DNA of 64,000 nt from assembly GCF_023614235.1 (NCBI RefSeq), contig NZ_CP094264.1:434001-498000 (forward strand), given 5' to 3'. This DNA comes from Streptomyces sp. MRC013 (GTDB taxonomy: Bacteria > Actinomycetota > Actinomycetes > Streptomycetales > Streptomycetaceae). Below, piece by piece: positions 24,752-34,551 of the stretch. Under the pieces are notes generated by a model. It was not told where the DNA came from. It ran no database searches and saw only the letters and a program-made list of their open reading frames with translations. The position numbers and the translations under genes are program-made. Position 1 is the stretch's first letter. Every line of letters starts with the position of its first letter.

Positions 24752-25498
24752 GTGGCGACCGAGGCGCAGGTTCAGGTGTTCACCGTGGACGAACTCGCCG
24801 CCCGCGCGGGGGTCACCGTCCGCACCATCCGCTTCTACGGCACCCGCGGCCTGCTGCCGCCGCCCGCCATCGGCCCCCGCCGCGTCGGCCGGTACGGACC
24901 CGAGCACCTGGCGCGGCTGGCGCTCATCGAGGAACTCCAGCACCGGGGCATGACCCTCGCCGCCATCGAGCGGTACCTGGAGCAGCTCCCTCCCGACGTG
25001 GACGCCCACGACCTGGCCATCCACCGGGCCCTCGTGGCCACTTGGGCGCCGGACGCGGCGGAGCGCCTGACGCGCGCCGAACTGGAGCGGCGGGCCGCAC
25101 GCAAACTGACCGACGCGGACATGGACCTGCTCGCCGCGATGGAGGTCCTCACCGGCCCCGACGAGGAGGGCCTCCTCCGCGTCGACCCCGGACTGCTCCG
25201 GCTCGGCCTGCAACTGCTCGACGCGCCGATCCCGCACGCCACGATCGTGGCCGCCCGCGGGGTGCTCGTCGAGCACACCCGCGCGGCGGCCCGGGAGCTG
25301 ACCCGGCTGTTCCGGGACGAGGTGTGGAACCCGTACCGGGAGCGGGAGGCGGACCCGGAGGACCCGCAGCACGTCAAGGCGATGAAGTCGCTGTCGGCGC
25401 ACATGCAGCCCCTGGTGGTGCAGGCCCTGGTCACCGCCTTCCAGCGGTCCCTGACCGACGAGCTGCGGACCGCGTTCCGGGCGCCCGACCGACCGTGA
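24752..25498 (+). CDS. MerR family transcriptional regulator
   Basis: A 248-residue DNA-binding protein from GTG 24752. FTVDELAARAGVTVRTIRFYG is the MerR helix-turn-helix, followed by wing residues GRYGPEHLARLALIEELQHRGMTLAAIERYLEQLP. A helical effector region of about 150 residues follows (QLLDAPIPHATIVAARGVLV, SAHMQPLVVQALVTAFQRS). There is no cysteine metal site in the effector part, so a metal sensor is unlikely and an organic ligand is more plausible. This larger form is common beside lipid-metabolism genes; here the beta-oxidation operon begins downstream on the opposite strand. Confidence 0.9.
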   Translation: MATEAQVQVFTVDELAARAGVTVRTIRFYGTRGLLPPPAIGPRRVGRYGPEHLARLALIEELQHRGMTLAAIERYLEQLPPDVDAHDLAIHRALVATWAPDAAERLTRAELERRAARKLTDADMDLLAAMEVLTGPDEEGLLRVDPGLLRLGLQLLDAPIPHATIVAARGVLVEHTRAAARELTRLFRDEVWNPYREREADPEDPQHVKAMKSLSAHMQPLVVQALVTAFQRSLTDELRTAFRAPDRP

Positions 25499-25744
25499 CG
25501 ACGTCCGCGGTGACGCCGCCTGCGGCTCCGGCCCGCCGGTCCGCCGACGCCTCGACCGCCCCGTCCGCGGCGTGCCGGCCCACCGGGCGCCGCCGCGCAC
25601 GCGGCCGGACGGTGCCGAGGTCCCCGGCCGGGCTCCGGCGAAGGTCACGCCTTCCCTCCGGCGGACGGTGCCGGCGCGGCCCGTCGGGGACCCGGGTCGG
25701 CCGGCCGGCGGGTTCGGCCCCGCCGGGGGCGCTCACGCGCGTCC

Positions 25745-27930
25745 TCACCGCCGGTCGGTGAAGGTCCCGCCCGCCTCCGCCTTCTCCACCAGCGTCGCCG
25801 GCGGGTCGAAGCGCTCGCCGTAGCGTTCGGCCAGTTCGCGGGCCCGGGCGACGAAGCCGGGCAGCCCGCCCTCGTAGCCATTGGCGTACTGCAGCACGCC
25901 GCCCGTCCAGGCGGGGAAGCCGATGCCCAGCAGCGAGCCGATGTTGGCGTCGGCGACCGAGGTGAGGACGCCCTCCTCCAGGCAGCGCACCGAGTCGAGC
26001 GCCTGGGAAAAGAGCATGCGCTCCTTCATGTCCTCGAACGGGACGGCCGCGTCCGGCCGGGTGAAGTGCTCCCGCAGCCCCGGCCACAGTCGGGTGCGGC
26101 GGCCCTCCCCGTCGTACTCGTAGAAGCCGGCCCCGCCGCTGCGGCCCGGGCGTCCGAACTCGCCGACCATGCGGTCGAGGACGGCCTCCGCCGGGTGCGT
26201 CCGCCAGGTGCCGCCCGCCTCCTCCACCGCGCGCCGCGCCTCTTCGCGGATCCTGCGGGGCAGGGTCAGGGTCAGCTCGTCCACCAGGGACAGCACCTTC
26301 GCCGGGTACCCGGCCTGGCCCGCCGCCTGCTCGATCGACGCGGGTTCCACGCCCTCCCCGACCATGGCGAGGCCCTCGTCGACGAACCGGCCGATGACCC
26401 GCGAGGTGAAGAAGCCGCGCGAGTCGTTGACGACGATCGGCGTCTTGCGGATCTGCCGGACCAGGTCGAACGCCCGCGCGAGCGCCTCGTCGCCGGTCCG
26501 CCCGCCCCTGACGATCTCCACCAGCGGCATCCTGTCGACCGGCGAGAAGAGGTGCAGGCCGACGAAGTCCGCCTGCCGCTCCACGCCCTCCGCCAGGAGG
26601 GTGATCGGCAGCGTCGAGGTGTTGGAGCACAGCAGCGCGTCCGGCGCCACGACGCCCTGGACCTCCTGGAACACCTTGTGCTTGAGCGCGGTGTCCTCGA
26701 AGACGGCTTCGATCACGACGTCGCAGCCGGCGAGGTCCGCCGCGTCGGCGGTCGGCCGGATGCGGGCGAGCAGCGCGCCGGCCTCCTCCCGGGTGGTGCG
26801 GCCCTGCTCGACGGCCCTGGCGCAGAGCTTCTCGGAGTACGCCCGCCCCCCGGCGGCGGCCTCCTCGGTGACGTCCTTGAGGACGACCTCGACGCCCGCC
26901 TCGGCGCAGGCGTACGCGATGCCGGCGCCCATCGTCCCGGCGCCGAGGACGGCGGCCCTGCGGACCGTGCGCGGCGCCACCCCCGGGGGCGGCTGCGGCC
27001 GGCGTCGACGGCCTGGAGGTCGAAGAAGAACGCCTGGATCATGTTCTTGGCGGTCTGCCCGGTGACCAGCTCGGTGAAGTAGCGGGCCTCGATGACGCAC
27101 GCCGTCTCGAAGTCGACCTGGGAGCCCTCGACGGCCGCCGCGAGGATGCGGCGGGGCGCCGGGAACGGGGCGCCGTTCAGCTGCTTCCTGAGGTTGGCGG
27201 GGAAGGCGGGCAGGTCCGCCGCGAACTTCGGGTGCGCGGGCGTCCCTCCGGGGATCCGGTAGCCGGGTTCGTCCCAGGGCTGGCGGGACTCGGGGTGCGC
27301 GTCGATGAACGCGCGGGCCCCGGCGAGCATCTCCTCGGGCGTGCCGGCGACCTCGTGCACCAGACCGTTGTCCAGGGCCTGCCGCGGCGGGTACCGCGTG
27401 CCCCGGAGGAGGACCTTCAGCAGGGCGTCGGCGACGCCCATGAGCCGTACGGTGCGGGCGACGCCGCCGCCCCCGGGGAGGAGGCCCAGCGTGACCTCGG
27501 GCAGGCCGATCCTCGCACCGGGCGCGTCGAGGGCGATCCGGTGGTGGGAGGCGAGGGCGATCTCGTAGCCGCCGCCGAGCGCGGCGCCGTTGATCGCGGC
27601 GACGACGGGCTTGCCGAGGGTCTCGATGCGGCGCAGGGAGCGCTTGATGTCGCAGGCCGCGTCGAAGACCCGCCGGGCGTCGGCCGGGCCGGCCCCCATC
27701 ATGTCCTTGAGGTCGCCGCCCGCGAAGAAGGTCTTCTTGGCGGAGGTGTAGACGATGCCGCGGATGGAGTCCCTCTCGGCCTCCGCCCGGTCGGCGACGG
27801 CGGCGATCGACGTGCGGAACGCCTCGTTCATGGTGTTGGCGGACTGCTCGGGGTCGTCGAGGACGAGGGTGACGACGCCGGTCTCGTCCTGCTCCCAGCG
27901 GATGGTGGAACGCGTCGGCATGGCGGTCAT
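25745..27930 (-). CDS. fadB: Fatty acid oxidation complex alpha subunit: enoyl-CoA hydratase / 3-hydroxyacyl-CoA dehydrogenase (apparent frameshift)
   Basis: About 728 residues when the two frames are joined. Residues 1-300 form the crotonase domain ([53 protein letters not shown]). Then [20 protein letters not shown] leads to the dehydrogenase domain: [21 protein letters not shown] (NAD Rossmann), [26 protein letters not shown] (catalytic His), [17 protein letters not shown] and a C-terminal helical domain. The frame breaks in the C5G5 run at 26980-26989, where one base appears missing. It catalyses two steps of beta-oxidation and is followed in the operon order by nothing further; upstream are the thiolase and a CoA-transferase gene. 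Confidence 0.92.
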
Positions 27931-27965
27931 GGGTGCTTCTTCCGTTGCGGGGTCCGGACGGGCGG

Positions 27966-29176
<1,211 letters not shown>

Positions 29177-29180
<4 letters not shown>

Positions 29181-30439
29181 GGGTCGGGCCTTTCGCGTCG
29201 CGGGGATCGCCTCACCGTCGATGATGGGTCAGGCGGACGGCGGACGGCGGGCGGCCACGCGGACCGCGTCGGACCCGGCACCGGCGTCCGGCGCCTCACC
29301 CCGGCCCCCCCGCCGGCGGGGCGGACGCCCGGCACGCCCCAGTCGCGGGCGACCTCGTCGGCGTCTGCGCCCGGCCGGGCGGGCGGGCGGCGTACGGAGC
29401 CGGGGGTCGCGGAGAAGCGGGGCGCGGGCGCGGGCTGGGTGAGCCCGCCGTGCCGGGTGAACGTGGAGCGGGCGGCGAGGTGCGGGTGGCCGGGGGCCTC
29501 GCGCAGTGACAGGACCGGGGCGACGCAGGCGTCGGTGCCCTCGAACAGGGCGGTCCACTCGGCGCGGGTGCGGGTGCGGAACCGGGCGGCGACGGCGGTG
29601 CGCAGCTCTTCCCAGCGGGCCGGCTCCCGGCGGGCGGCGGCGGTGTGCTCGTCGAGGCCGAGGAGGCGGGCGAACCCGTCGTAGAACCGCTGCTCCAGCG
29701 CGCCGACGGCCATGTGGCCGCCGTCGGAGGTCTCGTAGGTGCCGTAGAAGGGGCAGCCGCCGTCGAGGAGGTTGGCGCCGCGCCGGTCCTGCCAGGCGCC
29801 GGCGGCGAGCATGCCGTGGATCATCGTGGTGAGGTGGGCCGTGCCGTCGGTGATCGCGGCGTCGACGACCTGCCCGGTGCCGCCCTCGGCGCGCGCGTGG
29901 TGCAGGGCCGCGAGGACCCCGACGACGAGGTAGAGGGAGCCGCCGGCGTAGTCGCCCAGCAGGTTGGCGGGGACGGCGGGGGGTCCGCCGGGCGCGCCGA
30001 CCGTGGAGAGGGCGCCGGTGACGGCGGTGTACGTGATGTCGTGGCCGGCGCGGTCGGCGAGCGGGCCCTCCTGGCCCCAGCCGGTGATCCGCCCGTAGAC
30101 GAGCCGCGGGTTGCGGGCGAGGCACGCGCGGGGGCCGACGCCGAGCCGTTCGGCGACGCCGGGGCGGTAGCCCTCGACGAGGACGTCGGCGCGTTCGGCG
30201 AGGTCGAGGACGGCCGCGGGTCCGCCGCGGGTCTTGAGGTCGATGAGGACGGAGCGCTTGTTGCGGTTGGTGAGGTCGTACGCGGGGTCGATGCCGAGGC
30301 CGGGGCCGCCGGGCCGGTCGACGCGCACGACGTCGGCCCCGAGGTCGGCGAGGAGCATCGCCGCGTGCGGGCCGGGTCCGATGCCCGCCAACTCGACCAC
30401 GCGCACCCCGCGGAGCGGGCCGTCCTCCGTCGCCGCCAT
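29177..30439 (-). CDS. CaiB/BaiF family III CoA-transferase (alpha-methylacyl-CoA racemase-like), uncertain C-terminus
   Basis: ATG 30439 begins [20 protein letters not shown], followed by [51 protein letters not shown] (catalytic Asp) and [23 protein letters not shown]. These are typical of the racemase-like branch, which inverts 2-methyl-branched acyl-CoA esters so they can enter beta-oxidation. As read, the frame stays open to 29177 (420 residues), but the last 45 or so residues are Arg/Pro-rich and look non-coding. Removing one base from the G7 run at 29305-29311 would end the protein at TGA 29296 with GVRPAGGPG. That is the more natural end. Confidence 0.87.
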
Positions 30440-30458
30440 CCGGCCCCTCTCGCCACAC

Positions 30459-30494
30459 CACTGTGACACTTCCACTGTGACAGTGACGATGTTA
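30459..30494 (-). promoter_or_regulatory. Operator repeats and -10 element of the beta-oxidation operon
   Basis: CACTGTGACA occurs at 30459-30468 and again at 30473-30482. The second copy extends to the perfect palindrome CACTGTGACAGTG (30473-30485). On the minus strand TAACAT (30494-30489) fits a -10 element immediately upstream. A repressor here would block the CoA-transferase/thiolase/fadB operon. The pattern suits a TetR-family regulator responding to acyl-CoA, which is inference. Confidence 0.65.
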
Positions 30495-30625
30495 GGAACG
30501 TGTCCTCCTGTGCACAACCCCTCCCCGCGGGACCGCGGACGGCTTCCCCGGCGGGGCGGAGGGGGCGGGGGCGCTAGCCTCTGCCTCCTCGGACCAGCCC
30601 ACCGGAGCGAACGGCGGAGGACCCC

Positions 30626-31819
30626 ATGGACACGCGGGACGGCACGGCACGGGCGTTCGACGTGGTCCTCTTCGGGGCGACCGGGTTCGTCGGGGAGCTC
30701 ACCGCCCGGTACCTCGCCGCGCACGCCCCGGCCGGCTGCCGCTGGGCGCTCGCCGGACGGGACCGGGGCAGACTGGAGCGGCTGCGCGAGGCGCTCGCCG
30801 CCGAGCACCCGGAGTGCGCCCGCCTGCCGCTGCTGGCCGCGGACGCCGGCGACGCGGACGCGCTGCGGGACCTCGCGGAGTCGGCGCGGGTGGTCGCCAC
30901 GACGGTCGGCCCGTACGTCTGGTACGGCGAACCGCTCGTCGCCGCCTGCGCCGAGGCGGGGACGGACTACGTGGACCTGACGGGCGAGCCGGAGTTCGTC
31001 GACCTGACGTACGTGCGCCACGACGCGCGGGCGCGGGAGACGGGGGCGCGGCTGGTGCACGCCTGCGGCTTCGACTCGGTCCCGCACGACCTGGGCGTGT
31101 ACTTCACCGTGCGGCACCTGCCCCGGGACGTGCCGCTGCGGGTCGACGGGTTCGTCCGGACGAACGCCGGCTTCTCGGGCGGCACCCTCGCCTCCGCGCT
31201 CACCGCCCTGGGGCGGGTCGGGCAGACGGCGCGGGCGGCCCGGGAGCGGCGGCTGCACGAGCCGCGGCGGGTGGGGCGGCGGATCGGGACACCGCTGGGC
31301 GGGCCGCGGTTCAGCCGGGAGACGGGGGCGTGGGCGCTGCCGCTGCCGACGCTGGACCCGCGGGTCGTGGCCCGGTCGGCGGCGGCGCTGCCGGTGTACG
31401 GGCCGGACTTCCGGTACCGGCACTACGCGGCGGTGCGCACCCTGCCGGCGGCGCTGGGCGGCGCGGCGGCCGTGGGCGCGGGCTTCGCGCTGGCCCAACT
31501 CCCACCGGCCCGGCGGTGGCTGATGGAACGCCACGGGCCGGGCGCCGGGCCGGACGCGGAGCGCAGGCGGCGCAGCTGGTTCCGGGTGCGGTTCGTCGGC
31601 GAGGGCGGCGGGCGGCGGGTGTGCACGGAGGTGTCGGGCGGCGACCCGGGCTACGACGAGACGGCGAAGATGCTCGCCGAGTCGGCGCTGTGCCTCGCCT
31701 TCGACGAGGGCCTGCCGCCGACGGCCGGGCAGGTGACGACGGCCGTCGCGATGGGCGACGCGCTGCTGGGCCGGCTGCGGGCGGCGGGCGTCCGGTTCCG
31801 GGTGGCCGACGCCCGCTGA
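30626..31819 (+). CDS. Saccharopine dehydrogenase-like / trans-acting enoyl reductase family protein
   Basis: A 397-residue protein. FDVVLFGATGFVGELTARYL is a Rossmann NAD(P)-binding start. WALAGRDRGRLERLREAL and VVATTVGPYVWYGEPLVAACAEAGTDYVDLTGE follow; this is the signature of the saccharopine dehydrogenase-like oxidoreductase group, which includes the mycobacterial trans-acting enoyl reductase. GFDSVPHDLGVYF is also conserved. A hydrophobic stretch near residue 275 (GGAAAVGAGFALAQL) may touch the membrane. GGAGG precedes ATG 30626. It is divergent from the beta-oxidation operon, with the shared operator region between. The substrate is unknown; a lipid is plausible. Confidence 0.88.
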   Translation: MDTRDGTARAFDVVLFGATGFVGELTARYLAAHAPAGCRWALAGRDRGRLERLREALAAEHPECARLPLLAADAGDADALRDLAESARVVATTVGPYVWYGEPLVAACAEAGTDYVDLTGEPEFVDLTYVRHDARARETGARLVHACGFDSVPHDLGVYFTVRHLPRDVPLRVDGFVRTNAGFSGGTLASALTALGRVGQTARAARERRLHEPRRVGRRIGTPLGGPRFSRETGAWALPLPTLDPRVVARSAAALPVYGPDFRYRHYAAVRTLPAALGGAAAVGAGFALAQLPPARRWLMERHGPGAGPDAERRRRSWFRVRFVGEGGGRRVCTEVSGGDPGYDETAKMLAESALCLAFDEGLPPTAGQVTTAVAMGDALLGRLRAAGVRFRVADAR

Positions 31820-31838
31820 AGCGGTCGGGGCGCGCCGG

Positions 31839-32216
31839 TCACTCCCGCACGAGGCAGAACGGGTGGCCGGCCGGGTCGGCGCACACGGTCCAGCTCCGCT
31901 CCGGGCCGCCCTCGTCCAGCACCGTCGCGCCCAGCGCCAGGACCCGGGCGCGGGCGCTCGCCAGGTCGTCCACGCCGACGTCGAGGTGGAACTGCTGGGG
32001 GTGCTCCGGGTCGGGCCAGCGGGGCGGCCGGTGGCCGGCGGCCCGCTGGAAGGCCAGGACGCGCCCGTCGTCGAGGTGGAGCGTGGCCCAGTCGTCGTCG
32101 AGGGACCAGCGGGGGTCGGGCCGGTTCACGGCGCCGCCCAGCACGCCCTCGTAGAAACGGGCGAGGCGCAGCGGGTCGGGGCAGTCGAGGACCACGCACT
32201 GGAGGCGGCCGATCAC
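31839..32216 (-). CDS. VOC family (glyoxalase/bleomycin resistance-like) protein
   Basis: A 125-residue two-module VOC fold from GTG 32216. LQCVVLDCPDPLRLARFYEGVLG begins the first beta-alpha-beta unit, and HPQQFHLDVGVDDLASARARVLALGA begins the second, ending WTVCADPAGHPFCLVRE. His and Glu at the usual positions could bind a metal. Its GTGA start overlaps the stop of the endonuclease V gene, so the two are translationally coupled. The substrate is unknown. Confidence 0.87.
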   Translation of the reverse strand: MIGRLQCVVLDCPDPLRLARFYEGVLGGAVNRPDPRWSLDDDWATLHLDDGRVLAFQRAAGHRPPRWPDPEHPQQFHLDVGVDDLASARARVLALGATVLDEGGPERSWTVCADPAGHPFCLVRE

Positions 32217-32920
32217 ACGCCGCTCCCCTGCCGCACCGCGGCCTCCCGCAGTGCCCGGCGGCACAGGGCGTCCGCCTGCCGGGTGGTCTCCGGCAGGCGG
32301 TAGCGGGGGGTCAGCGCCAGCGTGTGGGCGCAGGCGCCGTCCAGGGCGACGCGGTGCCCGGCCGAGACGAAGACCGGTTTGACGCCGTCCCTGGTGCGCA
32401 GGGCGCGCCCCACCTCCTCCGTCCCGGCCAGGAGCGGGGAGGCGGAGCCGCGGCGGGGGCCCGGCTGCTCGCAGGTGAAGGCGAACGGGTTCTTGGCGAC
32501 GCCGAACACCGGCAGGCCGGTGAGCACGCCGAGGTGGCTGGCGAGGCCGAAGCGGCGCGGGTGGGCCCGCCCGTAGCCGTCGCAGACGACGAGGCCCGGA
32601 CCGGCCGTCAGGGCCTCCAGCGCGGCGAGGACCGCGGGCAGTTCGCGGAAGGCGAGGAGCCCCGGCACGTACGGGAAGGCGACCCGGCCGACCGCGGTGG
32701 CCTCGTCGACCACGTCGAGGGTGCGGGCGTCCAGCACGACGGCGGCCGCGGCGACGAGGTCGCGCTCGTCGTCGTACGCCACGTCGACCCCGGTCACCAG
32801 GCCCGTGCCGACCGGGGGCCCCGGCTCGTCCAGCACCACGCGGGCGCGCAGTTCGTCCTGGACGGCCAGGGCCCCGGCCTCGTCGGCGGGCCAGCCGGCG
32901 GGTGTCTCGAGAATCGTCAT
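32213..32920 (-). CDS. nfi: Endonuclease V (deoxyinosine 3' endonuclease)
   Basis: A 235-residue DNA-repair enzyme that nicks near deoxyinosine. VTGVDVAYDDE supplies catalytic Asp46. AFPYVPGLLAFRELPAVL holds the PYVPG wedge motif. VCDGYGRAHPRRFGLASHLG supplies Asp114 and the conserved AHPRR. FGVAKNPF, VKPVFVSAGHRV and RYRLPETTRQAD are also diagnostic. ATG 32920 is preceded by TAGGCT (a -10-like hexamer about 10 bases upstream), suggesting a very short or absent leader. Length and motif set are normal. Confidence 0.95.
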   Translation of the reverse strand: MTILETPAGWPADEAGALAVQDELRARVVLDEPGPPVGTGLVTGVDVAYDDERDLVAAAAVVLDARTLDVVDEATAVGRVAFPYVPGLLAFRELPAVLAALEALTAGPGLVVCDGYGRAHPRRFGLASHLGVLTGLPVFGVAKNPFAFTCEQPGPRRGSASPLLAGTEEVGRALRTRDGVKPVFVSAGHRVALDGACAHTLALTPRYRLPETTRQADALCRRALREAAVRQGSGV

Positions 32921-32933
32921 GGTGCCCGTCAGC

Positions 32934-34076
32934 CTAAGGCGCCCCGTCGCGGCCGGCAGCCCTGCCCGCGGCGAGCCGCGCCACGCGCCCCCGCTCCCCG
33001 GAGGCCCAGCAGCCGGAGTCGGGGGCGCAGTCGACGGTGTCGTACGAACCGGTGTCGACGGTCCGCCAGGTGCGGCCGCCGTCCCTGGTGAGGTCCGTGC
33101 CGGTCGGGCCCACCGCGAGCGCCGCCGTGCGGCCGTGCGGAAGCCACGCGACGCCGGAGCGGTAGGCGGGCGGCGGCGCCGCGGCCGGCCGCCAGGCGCG
33201 GCCGCCGTCCCGGGTGACGGCGGCGGCGTGCGGGGACGGCCGGTCGGCCCGGTAGTCACCGCCGACCGCGACGCCGTGCGCGCGGCCCCGGAAGGCGAGC
33301 CCGAACACCCCGCGCGCGGGGTCGCCCGCCGGTATCGCCGCGTCGGCGACGGTCCAGGTCAGACCCCGGTCCGCGGAGTGCAGCACGCGGCCGGCAGCGC
33401 CGCCGCCGGTCGCCAGCCACACGTCGCGGGGGCCGGAGGTCACCAGGCACTGGCCGCTCGCCGCGAACCCGGCCTCGCCCGGCAGCGCCCGCGGCATGCC
33501 GGCGTCGGGCAGGACCCGCCAGGTGCGCCCGCCGTCCGCCGTGGACAGGATGCGGAACCGTCCGTCGACGGGGTCGCTCACGGCGAGGCCGCGGCGCCGG
33601 TCGAAGAAGGCGAGGCAGTCGTAGAACGCCCGCGGGTCGGGGTTGCGGAACCCTTCCGTCCAGGTGGTCCCGCCGTCCTCGGTGCGCAGGATCCGGGACG
33701 CCTCGCCCTCTCCGACGGCCAGCACCACCGCGCGGCGCCCGTCGAACGCCTCGACGTCCCGGAACTCCAGCTCCCCCGCGCCCGGCGGGGACACGTCCCG
33801 CCAGGTGCGGCCCCCGTCGGCGGTGCGCAGGACCGTACCGCCCGAGCCGGCGACCCACGCCGCGTCGCGGTCCACGGCGGCCAGACCGCGGAACCTGGCC
33901 GTGCTCCCCGTGCCGACCGGCCGCCAGCCGACCTCTCCCCCGGCCGCGTCCGGCGCCCCGGCCCGCACCCGCTGCCCGGCCTGTGCCGTCGGTCCGGCCA
34001 GCAGGGCCGCCGCGGCCACGACCGCCCCGCACAGCGCCAGTGACACCGGCCGTCTCGTCTTCCCCATGGCTGTCAT
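32934..34076 (-). CDS. Secreted YCF48/BNR-repeat beta-propeller protein
   Basis: A 380-residue exported protein. The signal peptide runs from ATG 34076 or 34067: MGKTRRPVSLALCGAVVAAAALLAGPTAQA. The mature part is built from about six repeats with Asp-box-like TADGGRTW, TEDGGTTW, STADGGRTW, SADRGLTW and TRDGGRTW, typical of YCF48/Hcf136-like and sialidase-type propellers. The Asp-box motif is structural; no sialidase catalytic Arg triad is evident, so a binding or assembly role is more likely than hydrolysis. CVTSGPRDVWLATGGGA-like loops follow the streptomycete 'oxidoreductase' annotations. The function is unknown. Confidence 0.85.
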   Translation of the reverse strand: MTAMGKTRRPVSLALCGAVVAAAALLAGPTAQAGQRVRAGAPDAAGGEVGWRPVGTGSTARFRGLAAVDRDAAWVAGSGGTVLRTADGGRTWRDVSPPGAGELEFRDVEAFDGRRAVVLAVGEGEASRILRTEDGGTTWTEGFRNPDPRAFYDCLAFFDRRRGLAVSDPVDGRFRILSTADGGRTWRVLPDAGMPRALPGEAGFAASGQCLVTSGPRDVWLATGGGAAGRVLHSADRGLTWTVADAAIPAGDPARGVFGLAFRGRAHGVAVGGDYRADRPSPHAAAVTRDGGRAWRPAAAPPPAYRSGVAWLPHGRTAALAVGPTGTDLTRDGGRTWRTVDTGSYDTVDCAPDSGCWASGERGRVARLAAGRAAGRDGAP

Positions 34077-34551
34077 GGCGCCGGAACGTACTGCCCGCCC
34101 CCCGTCCCGTCCAGGGGCCCGGGACGGCGCGGGCCGCACCGGCGGCCGTACGCGGCGCGGCGGGACGCTCCGTCCTCCTCCGCGAAAGGGGTCCCACCGG
34201 GGCCGGGGCGTGTCCGCCGTCGTCGGGCGGCCCCGCCCCACCGCGGCGGGCCGGGGCCGGTAAACCGTTTGCCGCCGCACCGGCTCCCGCCTAGGGTTCC
34301 TCTCGGCCCTGTAGTCGTCGATCGGAGCAGGACGTTGCTCGTCTGAGGTCCTGAGACACCGTGCCGCCGCACAGCCGCGCCTTCGCGCCGTGCGTGCCGC
34401 CCGTGTGCGACCTCGGCGTACGAGCCCGTCCCCGCCTTCCCGCACCGCCTCCCCGGCGGTCGCCCGTGCGGTGTGCCGCCGCCCCGCCCGGTCGCCTCCC
34501 CGGTGTCTCACCCGTTGCCCTCGGCCCTTCCCACGCAACCGGGAGACGCTC
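34077..34551 (+). promoter_or_regulatory. Long leader of the ABC-F gene with alternative hairpins
   Basis: This 475-base region precedes the ABC-F gene. TAGGGT at 34292-34297 could be its -10, giving a leader of about 245 bases. At 34325-34353 two hairpins compete for the same bases. GAGCA pairs with TGCTC (34336-34340), while CAGGAC (34328-34333) pairs with GTCCTG (34348-34353). Mutually exclusive stems in a long leader of an ABC-F gene suggest attenuation by stalled ribosomes, as known for antibiotic-resistance ABC-F genes. No clear short upstream gene was identified. Confidence 0.4.

Noticed and set aside
25499..25744. Continuation of open frames between the MerR gene and fadB
   Set aside because: Composition is Arg/Pro/Ala-rich with no conserved motif; both neighbouring genes have natural stops.
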